Notes: generated from the sequence alone by a model not told the origin. Counted from the stretch's first letter, positions 1-9,229 are shown. The stretch is 64,000 nt of DNA from Echinicola vietnamensis DSM 17526 (GCF_000325705.1 NC_019904.1:2041001-2105000), one strand, 5' to 3'. Numbers and translations: made by a program.

Positions 1-129
1 GTCGGTGATGGGCCATTGTGTGTCCAGCCATTTTTGTTGGTTTTTGGATAGGCTGTTTTCTACTTCCTGTGCCAAGCAGACGGATGTCGTTAGCGTCACG
101 AAAAGGATAATTATGATTGATTTATACAT
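1..129 (-). CDS. Secreted protein, N-terminal part only
   Basis: This is the first 43 codons of a minus-strand gene that runs off the left edge. It begins MYKSIIIILFVTLTTSV and reaches a likely signal peptidase site after CLAQ near residue 21, so the product is probably exported to the periplasm or outer membrane. The mature part visible (EVENSLSKNQQKWLDTQWPITD region) is too short to assign a family. It lies 57 nt downstream of the membrane protein that follows the ECF sigma factor, so it may be the third gene of that operon and a target or effector of the sigma system. An ATG a few bases upstream is closed after four codons and was not used. Confidence 0.6.
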   Translation of the reverse strand, partial: MYKSIIIILFVTLTTSVCLAQEVENSLSKNQQKWLDTQWPITD

Positions 130-186
130 GATTCATCGTTTTAAAAGGTTCATACGTTGGAATTAGGAAGGCCAAACGAACGGAAC

Positions 187-891
187 CTATTTTTCTGAGG
201 AAAGCCTGAGTACCAATTTCCCAGGTGACTTGGCTACCTGATGCAGTTTAGTTTGTGGCCGAGCGGTGTTGGGAGCATAATCGGTTTTTAGCTTTATGCG
301 GTCATTGATCCCCCAGGAAATGCTCACCTGATGGAAGGATTTGGCCGCTTTTAAAGTGTCTTGATTCATGGCGTTTTCTGCCAATGTCCCCGTAACTGAA
401 GCAGGAGCAGGGACAGGTAAAATCGGCATTTGGAGCTGCGGTATGTCCGATGGATCCAATAACACAGGCGGTATGGGGATATTGACTGGTTCATGTTCCT
501 GCCTCACCGTTGGTGATAGGGATCCAGCTTCCTCCGGATGTGGAGTAGGCTTCTGGGGCATAGCGGTTTTCCATGGGATGTCTTGTATGGAAATGGTAGT
601 GCCCAGGTATTCCTGCTGGATCGGTACTTTTTTGTCCATAAGGAGGACGACCAGCATCAGCCCTATTCCGGCAATGGCAGCTGCCATCCCTGTCCACTGC
701 CACCATGCCGTTCGCACTCGCTCTTGCTCGAGCTGGGCTTCGATGGCTGGCCAAACATTTTTTTCGGGATGATGCTCCGGAAGGTTTCCGGCTTCCCTTT
801 TGAGTTGGGCATCCACATCCAATGTTGCCTTCAGGGCCTCCCAGCTGTTGCTGTTTGGTTGATGATCGGGGAGATTGAATTGCTTTTTCAT
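187..891 (-). CDS. Putative anti-sigma-type single-pass membrane protein
   Basis: The protein has 234 residues, with a single membrane segment at about residues 66-85 (tryptophan-flanked, rich in A, G, L and V). About 65 residues lie on the N-terminal, presumably cytoplasmic, side and a proline-rich part of about 150 residues lies outside. The N-terminal part holds two copies of a short pattern, LPxHxPxxxxWxAxxAxL, at about residues 7-24 and 37-54. Its start overlaps the stop of the ECF sigma gene by 4 nt (ATGA), so the two are probably translationally coupled. In Bacteroidota this place is usually held by an anti-sigma factor. That role is inferred from position and topology; no classical zinc-binding anti-sigma motif (HxxxCxxC) is visible. 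Confidence 0.65.
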   Translation of the reverse strand: MKKQFNLPDHQPNSNSWEALKATLDVDAQLKREAGNLPEHHPEKNVWPAIEAQLEQERVRTAWWQWTGMAAAIAGIGLMLVVLLMDKKVPIQQEYLGTTISIQDIPWKTAMPQKPTPHPEEAGSLSPTVRQEHEPVNIPIPPVLLDPSDIPQLQMPILPVPAPASVTGTLAENAMNQDTLKAAKSFHQVSISWGINDRIKLKTDYAPNTARPQTKLHQVAKSPGKLVLRLSSEK

Positions 892-1418
892 GCCTTTATC
901 AGTTCATTTAGTTTACCACGCAATAGCTTTTTGGCGTAGGAAAGTTGCGACTTCGAGGTGTTTTCGGAGATGGAAAGAAGGGCTGCACACTCCGCATGCT
1001 TGTACCCTTCCACTTCGATCAAGAGAAAGACACTTCTACATCCCGTCGGCAATTCCCTAATGGCTACATCCAGTAGTTCCCCGTCAATCCATCCGTCAAG
1101 GGGAGTACGGTCGGGAAGGGCTGTTACTTGGTCCAATGGCGTGAACAGGATGCGGCTTTTGGCCAGCTTGATGGCCTTTCTGATGGCTATCCGTTTCATC
1201 CAAAACCCCAAAGTGCATTCTCCCCGGAATTTTTTTATCCCCTTGAATATTTCAATAAAGGCCTCCTGCAAAGCATCGTGGGCCAAATCCTCTTCGTTCA
1301 GGATCCTGAAGACTGAAGAGTATAGGGCTACCTTATACCGCTCAAAAAGCTCAAACTGTGCTTTTCGGTCTTGTTTGCTGCATCGTGTTATTAAATCTTT
1401 CTCAGAATTTTGCTTCAT
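888..1418 (-). CDS. RNA polymerase ECF-type sigma factor
   Basis: This is a 176-residue sigma-70 family factor of the extracytoplasmic function class. Region 2 spans about residues 20-85 and includes the typical DALQEAFIEIF stretch, followed by a basic helix after FWMKRIAIRKA. Region 4 spans about residues 115-170, with the LPxxxRxVFLLxxVEGYKHxE pattern and a helix-turn-helix. The usual length is 160-200 residues, so it looks complete. It would direct RNA polymerase to a small regulon in response to an envelope signal. It is the first gene of a minus-strand set with the membrane protein it overlaps (likely regulator) and the exported protein at the window edge. Confidence 0.9.
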   Translation of the reverse strand: MKQNSEKDLITRCSKQDRKAQFELFERYKVALYSSVFRILNEEDLAHDALQEAFIEIFKGIKKFRGECTLGFWMKRIAIRKAIKLAKSRILFTPLDQVTALPDRTPLDGWIDGELLDVAIRELPTGCRSVFLLIEVEGYKHAECAALLSISENTSKSQLSYAKKLLRGKLNELIKA

Positions 1419-1643
1419 TTCATTTGGCTTCCTGTATAAAAGAGGCGTCGAATGGGGAAAAGGTTGGAAACGGTGGTCATTGTTGGCAGATATTTTCCCA
1501 AAATGATTGGGAAGTGTTTTTTCAGTTGGTGCCCGCCCTGCCCAAAATGGTCCAAGCTAATTTTAAACACCAACCACTAATTCCCCGTTGGTCTTGGGGA
1601 ATGCCTTTATAATTTCCCTAATTTTATGTTAAAATCATAGCCT

Positions 1644-2753
1644 ATGAAATTCGAAACATTAGCCATACACGGGGGAGAAAAGAAATCCGCTCCACACAGG
1701 GCCGTGGTGCAGCCGATTACGTTATCCACTACTTTTGAGCACCATGAGGAATCCCTGATTTATTCTCGAAGCCAAAATCCCAACCGAATGGCATTGGAGG
1801 AGTTGTTGGCACAATTGGAAAAGGGCAGTGCTGCGGCGGCGTTTTCCTCGGGAAATGCGGCCGGGATGGCGGTTTTTCAGGCCTTGCCACTTGGGAGCCA
1901 TATCGTAGCCCCATCGGACATGTACCATGGTCTGAAAAAGCAGCTGGTGGAGCTGTTTAAAGATAAGTTGGAAGTGACTTTTACTGATCTCAGCGATCCG
2001 GAGAACCTTGAAAAGGCCATCCAGCCCAATACCAAATTGCTCTGGATAGAGACTCCTTCTAACCCCATGCTCAAGATCAGCGATATCAGACGACTCACCA
2101 AGATGGCGAAGGAGGATGATATCAGGGTGGTTTGTGACAATACCTTTGCCACGCCGGTTTTTCAGAATCCGCTGGAATTGGGAGCAGACTTGGTCATGCA
2201 CAGTGCCACCAAATACTTTGGAGGACACAGTGATATTTTGGGAGGAGCCTTGATTACCAAAAAGTCGGATGAATTTTGGAAGCAAATTGTCAATGTGCAA
2301 CAAACAGGTGGGGCGGTCTTGTCACCTTTTGATTGTTATTTGCTAGTGAGAAGCATCAAGACCCTTGCCTATCGCATGCGGGGCCACGCCGAACATGCGG
2401 GCATGATTGCCACTTTCTTGGACCAGCATCCCAAAGTGGAACGGGTCTTTTATCCCGGCCTGACTGCCCATCCTGGTCATGATGTGGCAAAAAGCCAAAT
2501 GACTGGATTTGGAGGGATACTGTCCTTTCTGGTAAAAGGGAAGCCAGAAGATGCTGATAAATTAATATCAAGTCTAAAATATTACACGAATGCCACGAGC
2601 CTAGGAGGAGTGGAGAGCCTTATCGAGCGGAGGGCTGCTGTGGAAGGCCCGGATACCAAAACGCCGCAAAACCTGATTCGCCTTTCTGTAGGGCTGGAGC
2701 ATTTGGATGATTTGCTTGAAGATATGGAAAAAGCTTTCTATTCAATTGGCTAA
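1644..2753 (+). CDS. Trans-sulfuration PLP-dependent enzyme (cystathionine gamma-synthase/lyase or methionine gamma-lyase family)
   Basis: This 369-residue cytoplasmic enzyme belongs to the Cys/Met metabolism PLP family (fold type I). The PLP lysine is K190 in SATKYFGGHSD. The phosphate and ring contacts SSGNAAGMA (68-76), ETPSNP (136-141) and D165 in CDNTF are all present. Members act on cystathionine, O-acyl-homoserine or methionine. The motifs show the family but do not separate synthase from lyase, so no symbol is given. It stands alone on the plus strand, with about 225 nt upstream to the divergent sigma operon and a convergent palindrome downstream. Length is slightly below the usual 380-400 residues, but both ends look intact. 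Confidence 0.9.
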   Translation: MKFETLAIHGGEKKSAPHRAVVQPITLSTTFEHHEESLIYSRSQNPNRMALEELLAQLEKGSAAAAFSSGNAAGMAVFQALPLGSHIVAPSDMYHGLKKQLVELFKDKLEVTFTDLSDPENLEKAIQPNTKLLWIETPSNPMLKISDIRRLTKMAKEDDIRVVCDNTFATPVFQNPLELGADLVMHSATKYFGGHSDILGGALITKKSDEFWKQIVNVQQTGGAVLSPFDCYLLVRSIKTLAYRMRGHAEHAGMIATFLDQHPKVERVFYPGLTAHPGHDVAKSQMTGFGGILSFLVKGKPEDADKLISSLKYYTNATSLGGVESLIERRAAVEGPDTKTPQNLIRLSVGLEHLDDLLEDMEKAFYSIG

Positions 2754-3055
2754 ATCGTCTTAAATGCAAAAGACCATTCGCCTAGGCGAATGGTCTAATG
2801 GTTTAACTGACTTTCATTAATCGAAAAAGTGTGTTGAACAAGTTGGATTGTTTTATTTAAGCGGGTGATCACAACTTTTGATAACAAAGTAACGGAATTG
2901 TTTTGCTAAATACAATATTTGGCACTACAAAAAGTACAATAAATCCCATAGAAATAATTCAATATAATTATTTGAATTTTCAATGTATCTACATGGAATT
3001 TTAGGTTAAATTTTATAGTCCAAAAGTTCAATTTCTAATATTAAGTTACTGCTGA
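2754..3055. other. AT-rich convergent intergenic region
   Basis: About 300 nt between two converging genes. It holds the perfect palindrome at 2771-2796, followed by about 250 nt of AT-rich sequence in which I see no coding frame, promoter motif or further hairpin. Confidence 0.6.
2771..2796. terminator. Perfect 26-nt palindrome between convergent genes
   Basis: The 13-nt arm AGACCATTCGCCT is followed directly by its exact complement, with AvrII-like CCTAGG at the centre. It sits 17 nt after the PLP enzyme stop. There is no T-run on the plus side; on the minus strand it is followed by TTTTGCATTT. A bidirectional terminator or a protein-binding palindrome are both possible. Confidence 0.55.
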
Positions 3056-4594
3056 TCATCCCGCCCAGCCTTCTCTGTCAAGGCTACGGTACTGAATGGC
3101 CTCGGCCAAATGTTCGACTTTTATATTTTCGGCATCGGACAAATCCGCAATTGTCCTGGCCACTTTTAGGATTCGATCGTAGGCCCTGGCAGAGAGCCCT
3201 AGTCTTTCCATGGCGGTTTTCAAGAGGTTCTTGCCCGCTTCATTGATTTCGCAAATTTCCTTGACCATGTGCGAGGGCATCATGGCGTTGCAGTAGATTT
3301 CTTTATGGTCTTTAAAACGATCCACCTGCCGGTCCCTTCCCCTGACTACTCGTTCGCGGATCACATTACTTTTTTCCGCTTTTCGGGTGGACGTCATTTC
3401 ATCGAATTTGACGGGAGTGACTTCGACATGAAGGTCGATTCGGTCAAGTAAGGGACCGCTTACTTTGTTCAAATACCGCTGCACCACGCCCGGGCCGCAG
3501 ACACATTCTTTCTCGGGGTGGTTGTAATAGCCGCATGGGCAGGGATTCATGCTGGCGATCAGCATGAAATTGGCCGGGTAATCCACGGATACTTTGGCCC
3601 GGCTAATGGAGACCCTTCTTTCTTCTAGCGGTTGGCGCATGACTTCAAGCACCGTCCGTTTAAATTCGGGCAATTCATCCAAGAAGAGGACGCCATTATG
3701 TGCAAGGGAGATTTCTCCGGGCTGGGGATTGCCGCCGCCACCGACCAGGGCCACATCACTGATGGTATGGTGGGGAGATCGAAAAGGTCGCTGGGCGATC
3801 AAAGAAGCTTCGCTTCCCAACCTTCCGGCCACGGAGTGGATCTTGGTGGTCTCCAGGGCTTCCTGAAGGGTCAGTGGAGGAAGAATGGAGGGCAGCCGTT
3901 TGGCAAGCATGGTTTTTCCTGCACCAGGAGGACCGACCATGATGACGTTATGACCGCCAGTAGCTGCGATTTCCATGGCCCGTTTGATGTTATCTTGGCC
4001 TTGGACATCAGCAAAATCGAATTCATAATCTTCCAGGCTATTATAAAAAATGTCGCGGGTGTCCGTGACCAGTGGGGCGATTTCTATATCCCCCTCTAAA
4101 AAGCCAATGGCTTGCTCGAGGTTTTCTACTCCAATTACATCCAGGTTATTGACAATAGAAGCTTCTGCAGCATTCGGTTGGGGTAAAATGAGCCCTTTAA
4201 AACCCTTTTTTCGCGCTTCTATAGCGATGGGGAGTACGCCTTTTATTGGGCGTAACTGCCCGTCCAAGGATAGCTCTCCCATGATGACATAATCCTCAAG
4301 CTCCGCAAATACCACTTGCTCAGAGGCCTTCAGGATCCCCATGGCAATGGGCAGGTCGTAGGCCGATCCCTCTTTTCGAATATCTGCTGGGGCAAGGTTA
4401 ATGACCACCTTTTGGCGGGGCATCCGGTATCCAAAATATTTTAGTGCTGACTCTACCCGCTGTTGACTTTCCTTTACGGCACTGTCCGGTAGGCCCACCA
4501 TGTAAAAACTGGTTCCCTGTCCGACGTTTACCTCTATCGTGATCAGGATGGCGTCTACTCCAGAAACTGTACTACCATACGTCTTTGCTACCAT
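3056..4594 (-). CDS. yifB: YifB/ComM family AAA+ ATPase (Mg-chelatase-like)
   Basis: This 512-residue protein has the standard ComM layout. An N-terminal ChlI-like Lon-fold domain covers about residues 20-170. The AAA+ core follows, with Walker A GPPGAGKT at 221-228, Walker B LFLDELPEF near 305, and the family's PCPCGYYNHPEKECVCGP cysteine stretch. A C-terminal helical lid lies around 420-505. In naturally competent bacteria ComM is a hexameric helicase that drives branch migration of incoming DNA during recombination; here the role is taken from the family. Length matches the usual 500-515 residues. The 89-nt gap to the next upstream gene contains a strong terminator, so yifB is probably transcribed separately. 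Confidence 0.93.
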   Translation of the reverse strand: MVAKTYGSTVSGVDAILITIEVNVGQGTSFYMVGLPDSAVKESQQRVESALKYFGYRMPRQKVVINLAPADIRKEGSAYDLPIAMGILKASEQVVFAELEDYVIMGELSLDGQLRPIKGVLPIAIEARKKGFKGLILPQPNAAEASIVNNLDVIGVENLEQAIGFLEGDIEIAPLVTDTRDIFYNSLEDYEFDFADVQGQDNIKRAMEIAATGGHNVIMVGPPGAGKTMLAKRLPSILPPLTLQEALETTKIHSVAGRLGSEASLIAQRPFRSPHHTISDVALVGGGGNPQPGEISLAHNGVLFLDELPEFKRTVLEVMRQPLEERRVSISRAKVSVDYPANFMLIASMNPCPCGYYNHPEKECVCGPGVVQRYLNKVSGPLLDRIDLHVEVTPVKFDEMTSTRKAEKSNVIRERVVRGRDRQVDRFKDHKEIYCNAMMPSHMVKEICEINEAGKNLLKTAMERLGLSARAYDRILKVARTIADLSDAENIKVEHLAEAIQYRSLDREGWAG

Positions 4595-4617
4595 TTTTAA
4601 TTAAATTCTACTTCCAT

Positions 4618-4647
4618 AAAAAAAGGAAATCTCCGAAGAGATTTCCT
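4618..4647 (-). terminator. Rho-independent terminator with UUCG loop
   Basis: On the minus strand a perfect 10-bp stem (AGGAAATCTC) closes a TTCG tetraloop and is followed by a run of T. It ends the transcript of the exporter/small membrane protein pair and insulates yifB downstream. Confidence 0.85.
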
Positions 4648-4683
4648 GCTGAACTCATTTTATATCTCCCTTTCTGGGCATCA

Positions 4684-5091
4684 TCACTTGATGTTTTGTC
4701 TGGGCTTGATGCCGGAGCCATCCGTGTCATCCTCTGGTCCGCTGCCGGAGGTTGGTGGGGCAGTGCCTTTCATAGGACTCACTTTTGCTTTTTGCTCATG
4801 GTCATAAAGCCTGGCTTTTAGTTTGTCATTTTCCGCTTCTAGCTTTCTGATCTTTTTCCCCATGCTACTGGAGTACATGGAGACGAGCAGCCACGTAATC
4901 AGATAGAGGACAAAACCAGCAAGAAGCCAGATAACCACTTTCCCAGCGGTAAGTTCCTGGATTCCAAAGCCATTCTTGATGCTGTCAAAAACCAGGAAGA
5001 AGACCAGTGCTACTCCAAAAAAAAGTGCTACCAAAAGCTGAAATACACTTGATACCTTTTTCATACATTTAAAATTAGATTTGTTATCCAA
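4684..5091 (-). CDS. Small two-pass membrane protein with coiled coil
   Basis: This 135-residue protein has two hydrophobic segments, at about residues 13-35 and 48-72, consistent with two membrane passes. A short charged helix, probably a coiled coil, follows (KKIRKLEAENDKLKARLYDHE, about 77-97), then a Gly/Pro/Ser-rich tail. The arrangement resembles LapA-type proteins, but I do not assign a family. Its ATG lies 4 nt after the stop of the MsbA-like exporter, so the two are cotranscribed and probably translationally linked. Another start is possible at codon 10 (MKKVSSVF, 5064). A supporting role for the exporter is inferred from position only. Confidence 0.7.
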   Translation of the reverse strand: MDNKSNFKCMKKVSSVFQLLVALFFGVALVFFLVFDSIKNGFGIQELTAGKVVIWLLAGFVLYLITWLLVSMYSSSMGKKIRKLEAENDKLKARLYDHEQKAKVSPMKGTAPPTSGSGPEDDTDGSGIKPRQNIK

Positions 5092-5095
5092 TATA

Positions 5096-6931
5096 CTAAA
5101 CTGATTGCATAGTGGAAAGTTTCTTGTATAATCCTTCTTGACTTATCAGTGCATCATGTGTGCCCCTTTCGACGATTTCACCGTTTTGGACCACTAGGAT
5201 TTCATCTGCATGCTGGATGGTGCTGAGGCGGTGCGCGATGACCAAGGTGGTCCTATTGCTCATCAGGTGGGTGAGGGCTTCCTGGACGAGCCGTTCGGAT
5301 TCAGAATCCAAGGCGGAGGTGGCTTCGTCCAATATGAGAATAGGAGGATTTTTCAATACCGCCCTCGCAATGCTAAGCCGCTGCCGCTGGCCTCCGGAAA
5401 GCTTACTGCCCCGCTCGCCAATGTTGGTTTGATAGCCGTGCTCCAGCTGTGCTATAAATTCGTGGGCGTTGGCAATCTTAGCGGCTTCTATTACGGCTGT
5501 CTCTGAAGCATCGGTAAGGCCAAAGGCAATATTATTGAATACCGTGTCATTAAACAGGATTGATTCCTGGGTAACGATGCCGATCAGTTTGCGTAAATCA
5601 TCTATGGCAAGCGTTCGGATGTCGCTTCCGTCCAGTTTCACTTCACCGCTCGTGGGATCATAAAATCGGGGTACCAAATCAGCAATGGTGGATTTACCGC
5701 CCCCGGAAGGTCCGACCAGGGCAATGGTTTTTCCTTTTTCCAAGGTGAACTGGATGTCTTTTAGGACCAAGTGCTGTGCATCATAACCAAAGTCGACATG
5801 TTGGAAGGTGATCGCTTGGTCAAACTGCTGAAGGACCTTGGGACGTTCAGGGTCCTGGATGGCGGGTGCCGTATCCACGACTTTGAATATCCTGTCTGCG
5901 GAGGCCAGGCCACGCTGGACGGCTCCCATCGCCCGGGAAATTTCCTTGGCGGGATTGAGCACTTGGGTAAACAATATGATGTAGGCCAGAAACTCACTGG
6001 CCGAGAGATCAGCGGCATTGTTCAGGACCAGACTTCCGCCGTACAATAAAATGCCCGCGACCACAAAGACCCCCAAAAACTGAGAAATGGGAGAAGCGAG
6101 CTCATTCCTCTTGGCCATGGAAACGTTGATCTTCGAATATTCATCGGTTTCTTTGTCAAATTTATCGTAGACATATCCAGTGGCACTGAATGCCTTTACC
6201 ACTCGCATGCCCCCGATGGTTTCATCCAGAATATTGACAATGCGTCCGAGGGATTCTTGGCTTTGGACGGCTTTCTTTTTGAGCCTCTTGGTAATGCCGC
6301 CAATGATGGCGCCAGAAATCGGAATGATCAAGATGGTGAACAAGGTGAGCTTTACCGACATAAAGAACAACGCTCCGAAGTATAAGACAATTGTAACGGG
6401 TTCTTTAAAGACCACGCGGAGGGATTGGACGACGCTGTTTTCCACTTCCTGCACATCATTGGTGATCCGTGACATCAGGTCTCCCTTGCGTTCGTTGGTG
6501 AAATAACCGATGTGCATGCGGCTTACCTGATCAAAGATATGCATGCGCATTTTTTTGATGACATCTGCTTTGACTTTTGCCAAGAGTACGCCTGACAAAT
6601 AGGTGAAAAGGTTGGACAGAAATACCGAAACGACAATGATGATGCATACATAGACAAGGGTTCCGAACTTCCCGTAGATTTCTGCTACTTGCATAAAGTA
6701 GTAATTAAACAAGTGCATGAAGTAATCGATGGTAAATGAAAAGTCGGGCTGCTCGGCGTAGCGCTGTAGCGCATCAGGATCGACTTGTTCGAAGATGACG
6801 TCAAACAGCGGTTTTAGCAAGGTGAAGTTCAGCAAGCCAAAAATAATGGCTAATAACGCATACACCACATAAAGTGGAAAGTACCTTCTATATGGCCGTG
6901 CATAAGCCAATATTCTTAAATAAGTCTTCAT
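5096..6931 (-). CDS. MsbA-like ABC exporter (fused permease and ATPase)
   Basis: This 611-residue half-transporter forms a homodimer in its family. Six membrane helices fill about residues 1-330 and the nucleotide-binding domain about 365-605. The latter has Walker A GPSGGGKST, signature LSGGQRQRL, Walker B ILILDEATSALD and the H-loop IAHRLST. Bacterial members of this length export lipids (lipid A core, MsbA) or hydrophobic drugs. MsbA is plausible because this is the kind of gene kept beside cell-envelope genes, but the substrate cannot be read from the sequence. It is followed within 4 nt by a small membrane protein and preceded (53 nt) by a Wzi-type outer membrane protein on the same strand. 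Confidence 0.9.
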   Translation of the reverse strand: MKTYLRILAYARPYRRYFPLYVVYALLAIIFGLLNFTLLKPLFDVIFEQVDPDALQRYAEQPDFSFTIDYFMHLFNYYFMQVAEIYGKFGTLVYVCIIIVVSVFLSNLFTYLSGVLLAKVKADVIKKMRMHIFDQVSRMHIGYFTNERKGDLMSRITNDVQEVENSVVQSLRVVFKEPVTIVLYFGALFFMSVKLTLFTILIIPISGAIIGGITKRLKKKAVQSQESLGRIVNILDETIGGMRVVKAFSATGYVYDKFDKETDEYSKINVSMAKRNELASPISQFLGVFVVAGILLYGGSLVLNNAADLSASEFLAYIILFTQVLNPAKEISRAMGAVQRGLASADRIFKVVDTAPAIQDPERPKVLQQFDQAITFQHVDFGYDAQHLVLKDIQFTLEKGKTIALVGPSGGGKSTIADLVPRFYDPTSGEVKLDGSDIRTLAIDDLRKLIGIVTQESILFNDTVFNNIAFGLTDASETAVIEAAKIANAHEFIAQLEHGYQTNIGERGSKLSGGQRQRLSIARAVLKNPPILILDEATSALDSESERLVQEALTHLMSNRTTLVIAHRLSTIQHADEILVVQNGEIVERGTHDALISQEGLYKKLSTMQSV

Positions 6932-6984
6932 CTTTGCAGTTGTTCGGTTATAGATTTGGGCCGAAGGCCAAAGATAAGGGCCAA

Positions 6985-8664
6985 TCAGTAATTATACGCT
7001 TCCCTGGCAATGTTGAGGCGCAGTGAAAGATGGGAATAGTTACTGACGGTTGGTTTGTCCACGTCCTCTGCTGTATGCCTGCGGTAGCTGTGACCAAGGT
7101 CAATAAACAAATTATGCTTTAGCATGTAAGAAGCCACGAGATTGCCCATGAGCAATTTGTTTTGGACCCCTTGCCCAATTTTATGTCCATAAAGTCCCAG
7201 CCCGTCTTCGCCTTCCAGCCTGTTTTTAAGTAAATCTCCTCCCATGTTAATGGTTTCGTCAGGGTCGGTGCCATATATATGGTATATACCTGTAAAATTA
7301 AGGGAAAGTTTTGGAATGGGTTGATAGCGGACGATGCCAATGGCTTCGCGGAAGTTAGCGCCCCGTGGATGGGCGATAGGGGTTCGGTAGTTGGTGTAGG
7401 ATTGGTGTTCAAATTTCTCTTGATACGTGTAAGGCCTGGCCTGATTGTACTCCAGCTGTAAGTCCAGGTTAGGAATGCTGAAAACATTGATGTATTTATA
7501 GCCCAGCTGAAGTCCGTGTTTATTCCGCTTGGAGTTTTTGCCATCTATGCCAAAGAACTCGCTGAACACAAACTCATCGAGGGCAAACTGTCCATAAAGC
7601 TGCATGGCATGGGCGAAGTTCCATTTGAAGTCTGTGCCCAACATGACTTTATCCGGCGTTCCCAGCTGATGCTCCACCCACCGGTAAAAGATCACCGGGT
7701 TCATGTAATTCCAGTCGGCCTGATTGGCCATGACTGATTCGAAGATGCCAATATTCAGTTTTTTCCCAATGTTCATGCCCAGCCGGTGGAGGGAAAACCA
7801 CTTTTGGGGATAGCGGCCATCTTCAGGCCTGTTACGGCTGTTCAAAAAGACGTCTGCCGTCATCTGCGCCCACATCGTCGTATATTGTAATTTCCAGACG
7901 TTTACATTGAGCTTAAAAAACATGTAGGGGTTGGAAAAGTCAGAGAGGATCATGGAGCGGTAACCTTCTCCTACAAAATTCAGGTCATGACCCATTTGGG
8001 CATCGATGTGTTTGGAGACTTTAAAGGTGAGGTATCCTCTGGCGGCAAAATAGCTGTACCCGTGATCTCCATACCGTTTCCAGAAGCCTTGGCCCGGCAC
8101 AGCGCCATTATGCTCGACATAGTCCTTTACCCATGTGGGAAAGATTACCTCATTGCTGGTAAGGTAGGTGTAGAAGCCTACCTTCCTGTCGATGCTTCCT
8201 CGGAGGGTGATGCCCCGCGTATTTCTGAAATTAGTGCCTTCTGCAGCAGACTCCATTCCGCCACGGAAATAGATGACCGGATTGACATGAACATCAAAGT
8301 CCTCGTCCCTATGATAATAAAAGTCCGAAGGCCTTTGGTAGATTTTTTTCCATAAGGGCTTTTTGGAAAGGGCGGTCTCCTGGTCTACAAATTCCCAGTT
8401 GTCATTTCTTAAATAGCGAAAATTGAATTGATCCACCCTGCCGGTGGCCGTTTCATCCACTTCATCGAGAAAAGTGGCTACGTGATCTCTTCTTAGGGGT
8501 TTGAAACCTGTCTGGTAATGGGGCACAAATGCACCCTTCAAAATCTCGTAGCGATCCAGCAAGTGATAATATTCCCTGTCATAGGGTATCAGAGCACTTT
8601 GCGCTAGGCCGGCTTCTATGATGCCACACAGAAGTCCTATGGCCAGTAGAAAGTTCCTTAACAT
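6985..8664 (-). CDS. Wzi-type capsule assembly outer membrane beta-barrel
   Basis: This is a 559-residue exported protein. The signal peptide is MLRNFLLAIGLLCGIIEAGLAQ, with cleavage after residue 22 likely. The rest is rich in alternating aromatic/polar strands ending in a short aromatic C-terminus (AREAYNY), as in outer membrane barrels. The early motif IPYDREYYHLLDRYEIL and repeated strands such as GVQNKLLMGNLVASYML fit the Bacteroidota capsule assembly Wzi family, whose members anchor or organise surface polysaccharide. No other capsule gene is adjacent. It is transcribed away from rpmE2 and lies 53 nt before the ABC exporter, so the three minus-strand genes may form one envelope operon. 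Confidence 0.75.
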   Translation of the reverse strand: MLRNFLLAIGLLCGIIEAGLAQSALIPYDREYYHLLDRYEILKGAFVPHYQTGFKPLRRDHVATFLDEVDETATGRVDQFNFRYLRNDNWEFVDQETALSKKPLWKKIYQRPSDFYYHRDEDFDVHVNPVIYFRGGMESAAEGTNFRNTRGITLRGSIDRKVGFYTYLTSNEVIFPTWVKDYVEHNGAVPGQGFWKRYGDHGYSYFAARGYLTFKVSKHIDAQMGHDLNFVGEGYRSMILSDFSNPYMFFKLNVNVWKLQYTTMWAQMTADVFLNSRNRPEDGRYPQKWFSLHRLGMNIGKKLNIGIFESVMANQADWNYMNPVIFYRWVEHQLGTPDKVMLGTDFKWNFAHAMQLYGQFALDEFVFSEFFGIDGKNSKRNKHGLQLGYKYINVFSIPNLDLQLEYNQARPYTYQEKFEHQSYTNYRTPIAHPRGANFREAIGIVRYQPIPKLSLNFTGIYHIYGTDPDETINMGGDLLKNRLEGEDGLGLYGHKIGQGVQNKLLMGNLVASYMLKHNLFIDLGHSYRRHTAEDVDKPTVSNYSHLSLRLNIAREAYNY

Positions 8665-8877
8665 AGGTGTCGTTGGTTTACGTCAAACTCGGTTTCAGCC
8701 CCAAAACTTAGAACAATAATTGCTTATTGCCATGAAGTTTTGGGATTTTTGATCAGAAAAAGATAGGAGAGGCAGCGGGAATTCCCTGGGACACTGGCTT
8801 TTTTTTGATTTTTTTCGCATTTTTGCAGCCAAATAGCACGCTGATAACCTTTGGGTTAAATAATTCATTGATAAACA

Positions 8878-8909
8878 TTTGGAGGCTTTTGTAAAAAAGA
8901 ATAACTTTG
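8878..8909 (+). promoter_or_regulatory. Bacteroidota-type promoter for rpmE2
   Basis: TTTG at 8878-8881, a 20-nt spacer, and TAACTTTG at 8902-8909 match the Bacteroidota -33/-7 consensus exactly. Transcription would start near 8916, giving a leader of about 40 nt before the L31 start at 8955. Confidence 0.75.
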
Positions 8910-8954
8910 TGCCTCCATTTGAAAAAGCGACATTTAATATAAATAGGGATTACC

Positions 8955-9200
8955 ATGAAAAAAGACATTCATCCAAACTACAGAGAGGTTGTTTTCTATG
9001 ACACTTCCAGTGAATATAAGTTCTTGACCAAGTCTACGATCGAAACTGACGAGACCATCACTTGGGAAGATGGAAACGAATATCCTCTTTATAAGGTGGA
9101 AGTGAGCTCTAACTCCCACCCTTTCTACACCGGTAAGAAAATGCTTCTTGATACCGCCGGTCGTGTGGAGAAATTCAACAGAAGATACAAAAAGAAATAA
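8955..9200 (+). CDS. rpmE2: 50S ribosomal protein L31, type B
   Basis: This 81-residue protein begins [18 protein letters not shown] and ends in the basic [11 protein letters not shown], both typical of type B L31. The CxxC zinc ribbon of the zinc-dependent form is absent, so it is the zinc-free version. It helps form the bridge between ribosomal subunits. It is a single-gene unit with its own promoter (8878) and a perfect terminator hairpin at 9230. The divergent neighbour is the Wzi-type gene. Confidence 0.97.
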   Translation: MKKDIHPNYREVVFYDTSSEYKFLTKSTIETDETITWEDGNEYPLYKVEVSSNSHPFYTGKKMLLDTAGRVEKFNRRYKKK

Positions 9201-9229
9201 TTCATTTCTTTGTAGCAAAAGCAACTTTA

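Noticed and set aside
2826..2842. Word GTGTGTTGAACAAGT shared with about 53051
   Set aside because: A match of this length is expected by chance in 64 kb and the flanks do not match.
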